Source: Spirogloea muscicola
Lineage: Eukaryota > Streptophyta > Zygnematophyceae > Spirogloeales > Spirogloeaceae
Direction: 5' to 3'
Length of the DNA: 64,000 nucleotides
Assembly (NCBI GenBank): GCA_009602725.1
Contig: WELB01000082.1
Location: 455,548-519,547, forward strand
A program made the translations under genes and the position numbers. Of this stretch, positions 1 to 10,700 are shown piece by piece (position 1 is the stretch's first letter; each line of letters starts with the position of its first letter). The notes under the pieces are model-generated. The model worked only from the letters and a program-made list of their open reading frames with translations, was not told the origin of the DNA and ran no database searches.

Positions 1-108
<108 letters not shown>

Positions 109-957
109 CGGCGGTGGCCGGCGAGAGCCTCGCCGGCGCCGGCGCCGGCGTCGATGCCCCCGCCCCGGCCCCGCCGGGGGCGTCGGCCGAGGAAGGCGGC
201 GACCACGGCCTGCTGATCGAGGCCGGCGAGACGGTGGTAATCGACAAGCAGGAGGACGACGAGGAGTTTGGCGCGAAGCTGGAGTGCGACGAGAACGGGT
301 GCGTCGTCGTGCTGGGCGGCGGCAAGAACCCGCCCAAGCCGCTCGAGGACGTCCCCCACGTCGGCTACCTGCACTGCGAGCCGGCCGGTGAGGGCCTCGG
401 CCACAGCCTCAATGCTCACTCCGAGCTGCGAGTCAGACCTCGCGGAAGGAACGTAGCTGGGGTCGTCGTCATTGGCCGACATGAGTCTCGCGCATCCAAC
501 AATCCGGCGTAGGGAGCGGCCATTTTCACTGCTGCGCTATCGCTGGCGCCGTGAGTTGATCCCCCGTTTTCGTCGAGCGGGGCCGCGGTCTTCAGGGTGC
601 TACTACTCGGAAGACCCACCGCAAGAGAAGGCCTTCAAGGTCATCGAGGGCCAAGGCTGGCGGCTCGGCTACGAGACGGCGCCGGCGTCCGAGGAGAGCT
701 TCTGCGCTGTTGTGCGACATGCTCCCCCACACATTGCCCCACGCTCTTGAACACGAGTACATCGGTGCTTCAGCCAGTCAGCTTGTTGCCAGCCATGGTC
801 ATAGAGGAGACTGACTGGGCAGTGTTGATGGATTGTGACCTGCTCCATGGACCTCGACAATGTGATACCTGGCGTCGTGCTATCACAGGTAGGAGCTGGC
901 GGCTGGAGCATAGCCCTCACCGCAAGCGAGTTCACAGATTTTGCCGCCCTTATTCAG
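109..957 (+). CDS. DUF1818-like protein, 5' partial (three exons)
   Basis: Likely plastid protein of the DUF1818 family, known from cyanobacteria and plants; molecular role unknown. Exons by splice phase are <109-387, 596-711 and 889-957, all GT-AG. The joined product contains EGQGWRLGYE followed by VGAGGWSIALTASEFTDF, the family signature of a G-WRLG block then a G-W-IELT-AE--DF block. The N-terminal exon is acidic, with DKQEDDEEFGAKLECDENG and a HVGYLHCE segment, and has no in-frame ATG because the poly-T run truncates it. The C-terminal half of the domain must lie further downstream; a candidate is 2062-2281. Family call is fairly firm, gene end uncertain. Confidence 0.6.
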
Positions 958-1243
958 GTACTGACGCTTTACGAGGCTCTCTGCAGCTGGCGCTTGCTTA
1001 TGCAACTAGCAATTCAAGTTTACTATCTGCATTAGCATTGCCACAACGTCAGCGGCCACGAGCTTCATGGCGCTTGCTACAGTAGAGGTAGTGCCCTTTC
1101 TTCACTGTATGGTTCTGTCAAGTTCCGCAAAGCAACTCAGTCTGTAGGGAGCTCCACAAGCTCCACAGCTCAAGCATTTGGGTAGGCTGGGAAAGGGGAG
1201 AGTGGGGGTGGGCCCCCGACAGACCTACATGTCTGAGTGCTGC

Positions 1244-1364
1244 CCATGGATGACATCAGGCGATTGATATCTGCTGCGATGATGCAGAATCTTCGAAAAG
1301 GAATAGTGACGATGAATGAAGATGGCATCATTGGCAAGGATGAGGTCATCATGCAGGTCGTATA
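1244..1364 (+). other. possible exon of unknown identity
   Basis: An open stretch beginning ATG GAT GAC reads MDDIRRLISAAMMQNLRKG and then IVTMNEDGIIGKDEVIMQ before a GTCGTA donor-like site. Its composition looks coding, and the GIVTMNEDG part loosely recalls PAS/GAF-linked sequences. It does not resemble DUF1818. Another open patch at 1539-1690 (AELLEGVHIHSHVQVHD) is similarly unassigned. Either could be extra exons of the first gene or of a small separate gene. Confidence 0.25.
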
Positions 1365-2061
1365 GGACTGGAGCGGAGTACGCCCAATTGTGACTAGAAT
1401 TTAGAGGAATACCTGATTTCAGGAGAATAAATAGATTTCAAGGTGTACTTTGGTCAGATGCCTGGCCTGGTTACCTGGCTTCTTCGCTATCTCACAACAA
1501 AGCTTCCTTCAGGTTGAGAGGGGCGGCATCTTCATGGAGTGCAGCATACCCAAGAAGAGGCTGCCCTCTCTGCAGAACTTCTGGAAGGTGTGCATATTCA
1601 TTCACATGTCCAAGTCCATGACCTCCTTGTGCCCAGGACCTCGCCTGTGTTGTATGCTGCACGTGGAGGTACTCTCAAGCGAGTTGAAGCAAGTGTAGGC
1701 ATCTCTGAGATGCCAGCCCTTTGCCTTGCCTCAAGAAGTTGCCATTGGCACATGAATACATCGTTTTGGACTTGGAATAGAAGAGCTAATGTATGCCTTG
1801 TCGAGGTTGATTTGAGCAGGCCACAAGAGCAGCAGGATGGATACAATCTAATGACAACTCACAGAGCTCGGCATTTGAAATCCGCTTTGTCCTTGCTGGC
1901 ACGACCACTCGCCGACAGGTCTGGGATTCTTGAGCCAGATTCAGGGCAGTCTCCAGCCTTGTTCTGAACTTCAGAATGCTTGTCAGCACGCTGCAGAATC
2001 TGACCAAGACTCGGGTCGAACTACAAGATGTCCTGCTTCAGTCTTCATTCTCAAATGCCGA

Positions 2062-2281
2062 AATTGATCCAAGGGTTATCCGATGTTGTTGGCTGGTTCT
2101 GAGCAACTTTGATGGATATCGAGCCGAATATCTTGAGCTGGTGCAGGCGGAGGGATACTGGCCGCCGGAGGCTGTGATGGACATGCTCAAGAAGATGGAC
2201 GAATTGGCATCCACGAGCAAGGGGTCCGAGGGCAAGATTGATGCCCCTGGTGTCTGTCAACCTGCTCCAAGCACTGTGTAA
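2062..2281 (+). CDS. candidate 3' exon of the DUF1818-like gene
   Basis: The frame ending at the TAA at 2279-2281 contains NFDGYRAEYLELVQAEGYW, then PPEAVMDMLKKMDEL. DUF1818 proteins end with a Y-L-L then EG-W--xAV--L pattern, so this may be the domain C-terminus followed by a Ser/Gly-rich tail. Splicing from the 957 donor to here was not resolved, so membership in the first gene is inference. Confidence 0.35.
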
Positions 2282-3457
2282 AATGACGTACTTCGTGACA
2301 TATCTTGGACACCCACTAGTAGCAGTGGGTGTCTTGCCGGCACCATAGGAGCGATGTACATCAAGCTTCGCTGCCCTTTGTACTTCAGATTGACATGCGT
2401 TGTTTCTGGACCGTACAAAGTCGTACAAGAGCTTGGGCCGTAGCATCAGTGTCAGCATGCTTAAATTAACCCATGAGCTTCAAGTACAGCAATCCTTGTT
2501 GCTTTTGCCCCCCTTCTCATATTCACGCTCGTGGTTCCCAGTCGAGACAGTCCAGGCCCCTGCGCTTCATAAAGCATGAAGCTCACCTTGCACCGGTATT
2601 TTGAAGACAGTCTTATGCTTAAGCACCTGGAAGCCCAGGTAAAGTCTACCACGTCCTGAAGTCAAGTCCAGCATGGCGAGTTTCAATGAGGGCAAGGGTG
2701 GGAGTAGCTTGCCAAACTGGAGTGAACAAAGAGGAAGGGTGTCATTCCTCCAATGGGGCAAATGCTGTGAGCTGCCAGACCTGACGTCCCATTTCAGCAT
2801 CGACACTCTTACCTTAGCCCCCTATGCCTACGTTTAATGTAACCCCACTGTTTGCACTAGCTTTTGCCTAAACACCGCAATAAATAACACTGGCTTCCGT
2901 TTGTTACTCATGCGCACGGCGCGCCTTCCTCCTCCTCTCCTATTTCATAATGCATTGACTTGATTTGGCAAACCTTTTCATTTCACGCGCACCGCGCCTT
3001 CTCCCTTTCTTAAACCCTATACCCAAAAGCTTAAACCCTGAACCCTAAATCCTTTTCCTTCTCCCCTTTTGGCTCTAGCCGGCCACTTCGACGAGACATT
3101 CCGACCTGCCCCGTGCCGCGTGGCGGTGAGGCAGCTGGCCACGCGGGGAGTTTACAGCGCTCCGATGAAAGGCATCGGTGGACGGGGTCGCGTGCCCGGG
3201 ACACGGCAGGCGGCACCGCTAATCCATAGCTTATCCCAATGGAGCGTCCCGTGAGGGCCTCGCCTCGCGGCCACCGGCCCCCTCCCACACTGGGGTCCGT
3301 CGGTGGCTGGCCTTATAACAGCCATCGCCCCTTCTGGGAATGCTCCTTCCATTGGTGGTGCAGGCGAGCCAGCCAGCTGCAGGACCCATGCACTTCTGTT
3401 GCTTTCCTGACGGCTGGCTCACATTTTCCCACCGATGGCGTGACGGCAGCGGCGCCA
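2282..3457. other. intergenic region with repeat fragments
   Basis: No convincing gene was seen. Two copies of a GCGCACCGCGCGCC-type repeat motif lie at about 2910-2930 and 2985-3000. A degenerate telomere-like tract lies at 3011-3050. A copy of the GGCTGGCC..ACAGCC repeat lies at about 3305-3330. The region just upstream of 3458 is the presumed promoter and 5' leader of the TraB-like gene. Confidence 0.5.
3011..3050. repeat. degenerate plant-type telomere-like repeats
   Basis: The tract contains AAACCCTATACCC and AAACCCTGAACCCTAAAT, variants of the CCCTAAA unit. It is too short and degenerate for a functional telomere. It may be a promoter telo-box or interstitial telomeric debris. Confidence 0.45.
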
Positions 3458-6058
3458 TGACGGCCGCCGCGCCGCGGCCGCCGCCGCCGCCGCCNGCCGG
3501 CGTCGCGGCCGCGGCCCGGCGGCCGCGCCGTCTGTCGCCTTGGTCTTACTCCGTCGACGCCGCTGCATCCCTGCGGGCTGGGAAGGTCGGCAGCCCCCGC
3601 GCCCGGCTGGCCAGGCCCGCTTCTGCGAGGCCCTGCTGCATGGCGGTCGGCTGGACCTGGACGGAGGGCGAAGGCCACGCGACGGCGCGGACGGCCTTAC
3701 GTGGAGGCTGCCGCAGCAGGCAGTGAGCGCGAGGAGAGCTCGCCGCATGAGGCCAACCCCCTGGCTGTTCCCATCAAGACCACCTCCATTGGCGATTTCT
3801 CCCGCTTCCTTTCAAGGGGTGACCAAGGGGCGGAGCTGCAGACCGCGGTTGTGACATACAGCAAGCCCAAAGCTTGGTGGGACGTGCTTTCCGCAGAGGT
3901 GAAGGTGAGATGTTCACAGCTCTCTGAAGATAAGGTAATATGGGCTGATTAGTCTTCATCAGCCCTGTAGCCCAGATGTTGTGAAGCTTTGGCATTGCGA
4001 TTTATCAATTCATAGGTTCCCTTGTAGTACACCCTTGTAGTACACCCCTGGCGTATTGCAGGCTTTGTGAGCAGGTGCGCTGACTTTTACTACAGTCTTA
4101 GCTCTTGTGTGCTGCACTGCTGCTGCAGGTTGATCTTGTTTCAGTTGTCCATGTTGGTGATCAGAAGTATGAAGAACCATCTCCGATAGTCTTCTTTGCG
4201 CTATTTCGTGACAACCGGTTGACAGAGATACATGCAGATCATTGATAGGTTGTCAGGTGTTTGGTTGCGCTGTCATTGACATCTAAGCTTGCACATAGTA
4301 GGCGTTGATAAGCAGCAACAAGATCAGATCACCCCTAGGATTGTACTGCCAGAGTGGCATAATAGCTGTCTTATAAATGGTCATTGGCTTTGGAGCTTTG
4401 TGTGCATGTGCAGAGCAAGTTGGCAAGTCCGTCCTAAGCATTGGTTGCCATTGACATCAAAACAGGTACTACAGATCGTTGCAAGAGGATCTGGACATGT
4501 ATGACAGGGTCCTCTACGAGATGGTGGTTGACAAGAAGAAGAACAGGACATGGGGCAGATTGAAGAAGGCGCGGTGGAAACCTCCAAAACGTGAGGCAGA
4601 CAGCAGGTGGTTTGCCTGATCATGACGGGAATGTCTTCAATGACGGACAATGATGCAGAGATGGCCGCACATACCAGATCCCAATCTCTGAAGGGTCAAG
4701 TCAAGTCGAGGCATTGGTGCTACTTGTAGAAAGGTCTTTCAAGCAGACAAAGTCGAGTCTTGCTATTCTATGGTGAATCATATTTTCCAACTTATGGAGA
4801 GTTGAGTAATCTTTTAGCACAAGGATGCATCCCAGGCTGTCTTGCTGGATGGGCACGGGCTAACATTTGAAGCTTTAGTTGATTGTGCAGGAAAGCAGGC
4901 AGCGTTATTGGAACCATACAGCAACTCATAGCACAGCTTCTTGCTCTTGACTTCCAGCTTGAGCAGATGGATTATACCCGTGATAATTGGTACCATGCCG
5001 ACTTAGACTACCAGACCTTCAGACGCCTTCAGGTAGCATCGTAACCATGGCCAGATATTTGCTTGCTTGTGTACTCAATGGTTGCCCATTGATCTAGTCA
5101 TTTTTTAATTTGACATCTTGTTTGCATATTACTTCCTTTCATTTTGCGTGGACAGAAGGACACTGATTTGCAGCTCATGCACGCTCTAGGAAGAAAGGGG
5201 TGAGAGCCTCTTCTCCTTCGCAAGAGAGGTCACCTTGCAGTCCACAAAAGCCTTGGTCAAGGCCACAGCCCTGTCGGAGGACCTGGATCCTTTCCGGCGG
5301 ACATTATTGTGGACAGCTCGTTTTGTGCCAATGCCATTAGTGGGCCTGCTTGTTATAAAGAGGATGTGCGCATCGTCGCATGCTCCCCTTCGGCGAGCAC
5401 CTGAAGTTCGGGCGCTCTTAGACCTAGATATTGCTTCTGCTTTGAAGGTCATATTGGCCAAGCAGATCACAGCAGAGTAAGTTACAGCAAGAGGGACTGT
5501 TTGTATCATCAAGCTGTCAATATGCAGGTTTGCAAATGTTGGCTGGTATCAGTAGCCATTCCCAGATGGACATTCTCATCACTGAGCTACACTGCTGTTG
5601 TGCTCTGCAGCTTAGTAGATAGTGCATCGTTTGTCATGGAGCGATCAGTCATCATTGGAGCACGGAATGAGGCTGCTATGAAGGAGCTTGAAGTTGCCAT
5701 TAGAGAAGGTTGCCGGAAGATTGCCATCTTCTATGGAAGCGGGCACTTGCCTGATATGGATCGACGGATGCGCAAGGACTTTGGTCTTCAACCAGTCAGT
5801 CTGCAGTGGAAGACTGCATGGGATATTCGAGAACGCGAGTGGCCTCGCACAGGTGCCCTATCATCATTGCTGGCAATGGCAGCAAAAATTTCTGGTTGGC
5901 CTCTCAATCGGTACCAAACGCTCGCCCTCCTGCTCTACTCCCTGGTTCTTGCTATTGATCTCTACTTTTGGGAGGTGCTGCTCAGAGCCTTGGACGGCTA
6001 TGTGCAGCAAGTCTTGGTCTCTGTTAGTCAGATTCTGGACCAAGGCTGGAACCTCTGA
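3458..6058 (+). CDS. TraB-like plastid membrane protein (six exons, one apparent +1 frameshift)
   Basis: Member of the TraB/PrgY/GumN-like family found in plants and bacteria; reaction unknown, probably in a plastid or other organelle membrane. Exons: about 3458-3904, 4129-4166, 4466-4590, 4899-5032, 5156-5476, 5611-6058. The product reads VVTYSKP, VDLVSVVHVGDQKYYRSLQ, DMYDRVLYEMV, then SVIGTIQQLIAQLLALDFQ and MDYTRDNWYHADLDY. It continues with PMPLVGLLVI and ARNEAAM, then KIAIFYGSGHLPDMDRR and PVSLQWKTAWDI, and ends with hydrophobic segments. The VH-GD-YY, NW-HADLDY and IFYG--H-PDM blocks are family hallmarks. Exon 5 reads correctly only if one G of the GGGG run near 5199-5202 is ignored. 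The single N at 3495 also separates the first ATG frame from the downstream frame. The first exon is GC-rich and basic, like a transit peptide. Confidence 0.85.
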
Positions 6059-7149
6059 TTTCTGAGCTTACTGTACAGATTCAATCTACCACAGATTTAG
6101 ATCAGCAACGCTCTCTTATGGCTTGCGTCGATCTGTCAAGTAGGGAGCCACAGATAGCACAGCTTTCTAGATCGGAGGTCTTCCTGCCGTTGTTCAGTAT
6201 TGTCTTGTGGCCTGTACTTGACCATTGACGATGACCCCAACTCTAGTTGAATGTCTCAGGCAGTTGCTGAGCTTGTTTATTGCTAAGACGCCAACAGGTT
6301 GCCACGTGCTGAAGAGTGGCCTTGCTTGTGAGCACTAGTACTTGGGGGCATGTAAGAAATCAAGTGAAGGTAGCATATGGACGCCACTAATGCATTGCGG
6401 ACGCGATCGTGGTCATCACTCTGCTCTCTTTGATCTGCACTTTGCCCTGATTGCCTGTGGTATGCTTTTACCAGATAGAGGCAAGCATGCGCACATCCTT
6501 GATTTGCGTTTGAGATGGTGGCATCTGGGAGATAAGGGTGCGCTTGGGAGGATGTCCCTTTTGGAGGTAGGACAACAGGCATCATGGATTCTGTATAGGA
6601 CAGGCCAGCAGATAGTCGCAGGTCTGTTAGAATGTTGAGGTCAAGGCTTATGTGACAGGCACGCAGGATGGCTTGACTGACTGCATTCCTTGCAACGGCC
6701 CGACTCTCAAAGTCTGCAAAGGAAGGTCCGCCATAGGTGCAGGTAGTGCTGGTCAGGAGAAGTTGCCAGTGTCCCAGGGCACTTTCGCCCAGGAAGGCAG
6801 CTGCTACTCGCAATTGCAGGCAGTCGTGGTTCCAGGGCTGGCGGCTTTGCTGGTGCTCAGAGCTCAACACCACGAGCCCACAGTGGGAGCTAAGCACCAC
6901 AGTCACTGCCAGTGGGCGCTGTCCGGCCCATCAGGACCTGGAGAAATCTTTTTTGGGCTGGCCTTGTACAGCCACGTCCTCCTCTTGACGAGCTTCCTTT
7001 TAGTAGGGGGTTGCTACAACACTCACCGTCTTTTTGACACTTGAAAGCGGCTTCTGGGGTGCAGAAGGCAGCGATTCGATGTATTGGGGCCTCGAAGCAG
7101 CACTGGTAAGAATTACCCCCCAAGAAACAATGAAATCGGCGTTTGCATG

Positions 7150-7275
7150 GAGTGATGGAAGGCCTGAGGGGCCAAGTACTATGGCAAGCACTTGACAGAT
7201 AGCACACCACCCGCTGCTCAACTGATCCGCTCAGTAACCACGAGTCAGCATGTGGAGGTCGCTAACTGATGCCCA
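7150..7275 (-). repeat. divergent LINE 3'-tail fragment
   Basis: Contains GCTCAGTAACCACGAGTCAG followed by GGAGGTCGCTAAC, matching the tail shared by the LINE copies near 30.3, 35.4, 38.5 and 61.7 kb. It is more diverged than those and looks old. Confidence 0.55.
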
Positions 7276-7480
7276 AGGGTGACGAGGTGCTCCGGCATTC
7301 TGCGCCTCCCGGCCCTTTTACCCTGGGCTGGCCTCTCACAGCAACTGCTTTACTTTGGTAAGGGCTATATTTCTATATTGTGGAAGGACTCCTTCGTTCC
7401 AGGAGAAGATTGGCTGATCTGAAGCCCGCTAGGAAGAGCGGTAGCCAGGACAGGCACTCGTCTCGCACACGAGGACCGCC

Positions 7481-7518
<38 letters not shown>

Positions 7519-7635
7519 ACTCGTCGGCGCTTCCGCCGGAGGGCGGAGGCGTTGCGCTCGAGCTCTGCTCGGCGGAAGGCGCTCGAAGGCGCGGCCGGGA
7601 CCCAGGGCATGCGAGCGCGGCGTGGCGCTGAGACC

Positions 7636-7667
7636 AGGATTTAGGGTTTAGAGCTCAGGGTTCAGCC
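7636..7667. promoter_or_regulatory. telo-box-like motif upstream of SPRTN
   Basis: ATTTAGGGTTTAGAG followed by CAGGGTTCAG lies about 115 bases before the SPRTN ATG. In plants, AAACCCTA telo-boxes are known near start sites of replication, histone and ribosomal genes. A regulatory role for this DNA-repair gene is inference. Confidence 0.35.
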
Positions 7668-7779
7668 CTCGGCCGGCGAGCCGGCGCAGGGCGGCGGCGG
7701 CGGCGGCGGCGGCGACTTTGGGGCCTCTGGCTGTGGGCCGAGGGCTGCCGCCGCGAGCCGCCCTCGGGCGGCGCCGGTC

Positions 7780-10700
7780 ATGGCCGGCGGCGCTGCGCAG
7801 CTGGACCTGGAGCTGCTCGACCTGTTCGACCTGTGCCCCGACATTCACGCGCTCTTCCGCCACTACAGCCAGCTCTACTTCGGCGACGCCCTCGGCGCCT
7901 GCTCCGTGCACTGGAGCTCCCCTCGCATGACCCTGTGCGCCGCCGCCACCTCCTTCTGCTGTGCTCGAGACGCCCATGTTATTCGGCTCGTCTGGCCACC
8001 TCTCGTCAGCTGGCCAGCTCGATCCGTCAGGCCGCTAGAGTGGATTCCGCGGCGTACGTAGCAGCTTGTCTTGGTCCTAGTCTAATGTTGCGAAGCCCGT
8101 TCATGTCGCATGTAAGTCTGCACAACCTCGTGTATGAAAGCGAGGCTTCGGGACTGCAACTCATTGCTGACTGACTGAGCTGCTTGCTTTCGCAGGTGCG
8201 CAGGAACGTGCTCTTACCAGGAGGGTGGCGGCTGCAAGATCCGGCTGTCCCAGCCGCTGCTGCAGTACCGGCCTTCCTCAGACCTCAAGAACACGCTGCT
8301 ACACGAGATGATCCACGCCCTCCTCTTCCTCACGCACAACAACCGTGATCACAAGCAAGTCTTGCCCCCTCAATTGCAAAATCAGGGCTCTCTGACTTCC
8401 CAAGGAGCATACTTCTATATTTCCAGAACATCGACGAATTGCTCAATCCGTGCACTTTGCAGAGCTGTTCTGTAGTCTGAGGTCTACAGGTGAAAGACTG
8501 AAGGTGAAAGACTGACAGTGGGAACCGCAGCACTTGTTGTAAGGAGCACTTCACAACTTTTAGGAGGCTCGATTTTTGGGCTCACAACTTGGTCTGATTC
8601 GACACAGTGCTCCTTCTCAGTGACCACGGTCCTGCATTCCACTCCAAGATGGACAGTATCAACAGCAGCGATTTGGAAGACTGTCAGGTCCTTTCTGGGC
8701 CCCACTTGCATCTTGAATGTGCAGGTTCAGGTTGTTGTGTCTGTGCTGTGGTAGCCTCGACTTCATGTGCTTTTGACATAGTTTACTTCCTGTGTCTTCC
8801 TGCAGAGGCCTCTGGATGGCTACCAGATCAGTGTCTACCACAGCTTCAAGGATGAAGTTGTCTATCATCGCAGACACCATTGGACTGTGAGTCTGCCCAT
8901 GCCACGTTTGCTTAGAGTCAAGTAGTCATGCCTCTTTTGACCCGCCTTTCGTGCTTATGTGCTGAGTAACTGCTTCCGTGCTGAGTACTGATACAACAGA
9001 GCACAACTTAACAGCACGCTAGACCGCCAGTAGAGTAAAAGGAGTGGTGTTTTTTCAGTGTGACACATGTGGAGAGGTAGTGAAGAGGGCGATGAACCGG
9101 GCGCCATCGGCCTCAGATTGCCGATGGAGGCCCTTGGATGGCACGGAATGCTTGGACAAGCTCTGTGTTTGGCATATGTAAGTCATTAAAGTGATAGAAC
9201 GATCATGGCAAGCACTCAAATCGGGCAGGACACTGTGCTAGTGAGTACAGTTGGCTGCCATTCTGGACATGGGAAGCATACATGTTTGCCGCTTTGGCCT
9301 GCACTCCTTCAAGTTAGGTGGTCATCTTCGGAGTTGTTTGTTGCTTGACAGGCACGTTCGCACTTGTGGCGGCAATTTTCTGAAAACAGCGGAGCCAGAA
9401 GGCTATATAGATAGGAGGAGGCGAGCTCAGATTGCAGGTATGCAAACATCTGGTCCACATGTCAGGTATCTGAGGCTTGAGAGTTCCCTTTGCTTACTTC
9501 AAGGAACTCAGCTTCTTGTGTGGCTGACGGCCTGAAGGGCTTAGCGGAAATTGTATTGCCAACTTGTACACAAAATGGCAATGTACATTCTCCAGTGTGG
9601 CTCTTTTCGTGCTACTACCTGCCACACAGTTAAGTATGACGGTAGACCCTATGCCGTGAAATTTCAATCAGACTTAGTAGGTGGAGCTTTTGCAGGTGAG
9701 AGTACCAAGAAGGATCAGCTGGCTACACATGCTGCCAGCATATGTAGCCCCCAAGGGTCACCAAGCGGACTGTCATCCCACCAGAAAGTCCACCTTGAGC
9801 CCTTCATGTCAATAATGAATTGGTTCAGGCCTGCACCCACTGAGATGGACATTGTAAGGAAGGGGGTTGTTGCCAGAGGAAGCTGCTTGGACCTCAACCT
9901 GGATAAGGTGGTGAAGGGGAACCTGTCGCCTGTCGAAACACACGGGAGGCACGCTCTTGCATTGCAGAATGGTCAACCAGGGCTCGTCAGTGCTGACAAG
10001 TGGACAGACAGTGACGATGAGATCGAGGAGGAGATTGAAGCAGGGCAAGGGGCTGAGGTTGACGGGCAGAGACAGAGAGAGACAGGAATGGAGGCAGCTG
10101 GAGGTGAAGCTCAGGCTGCAGCAGATGATGTCGGTCAGGGTGCCAAGTTTTCGGATGAAGGAGACGAGAGGAGGAGCAACAAGGGACTGAGCAATGGGGA
10201 GCTGCAGACATCAGTAGGCAGCGGCTCGATAATGCGGGTCACGTGGGACGAGCTGCGCCGCAGTATGCGTCTCAAGAAGAGGGACCGGAAGGAGGGGGCG
10301 GCTGTACCAAATGGCTCCGGAGCCTGCGACCAGGCCGGGACTGGGTCAAAGTCGTCGCCGACGAGCTCGTGGCGGTGGCTGTGGGCGCATGAGGAGGGCG
10401 ACGAGGAGGGGCACCAGGGCTCATCCCTGGTAGACCGCCGGAGCAGGAGTCAGGTGCAGGAGGCAAAGCTGCTGGCAAAGCGCCGCAGGGAAGCAGCAGG
10501 GGGTGACAACGGGGCGACTGGAAGTGGGGCATGCGCTCTCGGAGCTGGAGGAGGGAGGAGGTCCAACGGCTTGGCTAACCCCGGCGCAGAGGATGAAGGT
10601 GTAGCTGGCTGCCAAGGCGAGCCGCAGCCTGCCGCAAGCCCCTTGCTGAAGGGCCGGCCACCCTCGCATAAGAGCAAGGCGTCCGTGGATGGCGAGCTGG

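Larger units (their letters stand above)
6059..7779. other. intergenic region and SPRTN 5' flank
   Basis: No gene was recognised. Fragments of dispersed repeats are present: a TGGGCTGGCC..ACAGCC copy near 6955 and another near 7325, and a divergent LINE tail around 7150-7275. From 7479 the sequence becomes a (CCG)n-rich 5' flank with a telo-box-like stretch at 7636-7667 and a (GGC)n run at 7690-7715, immediately before the SPRTN start codon. Confidence 0.5.
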
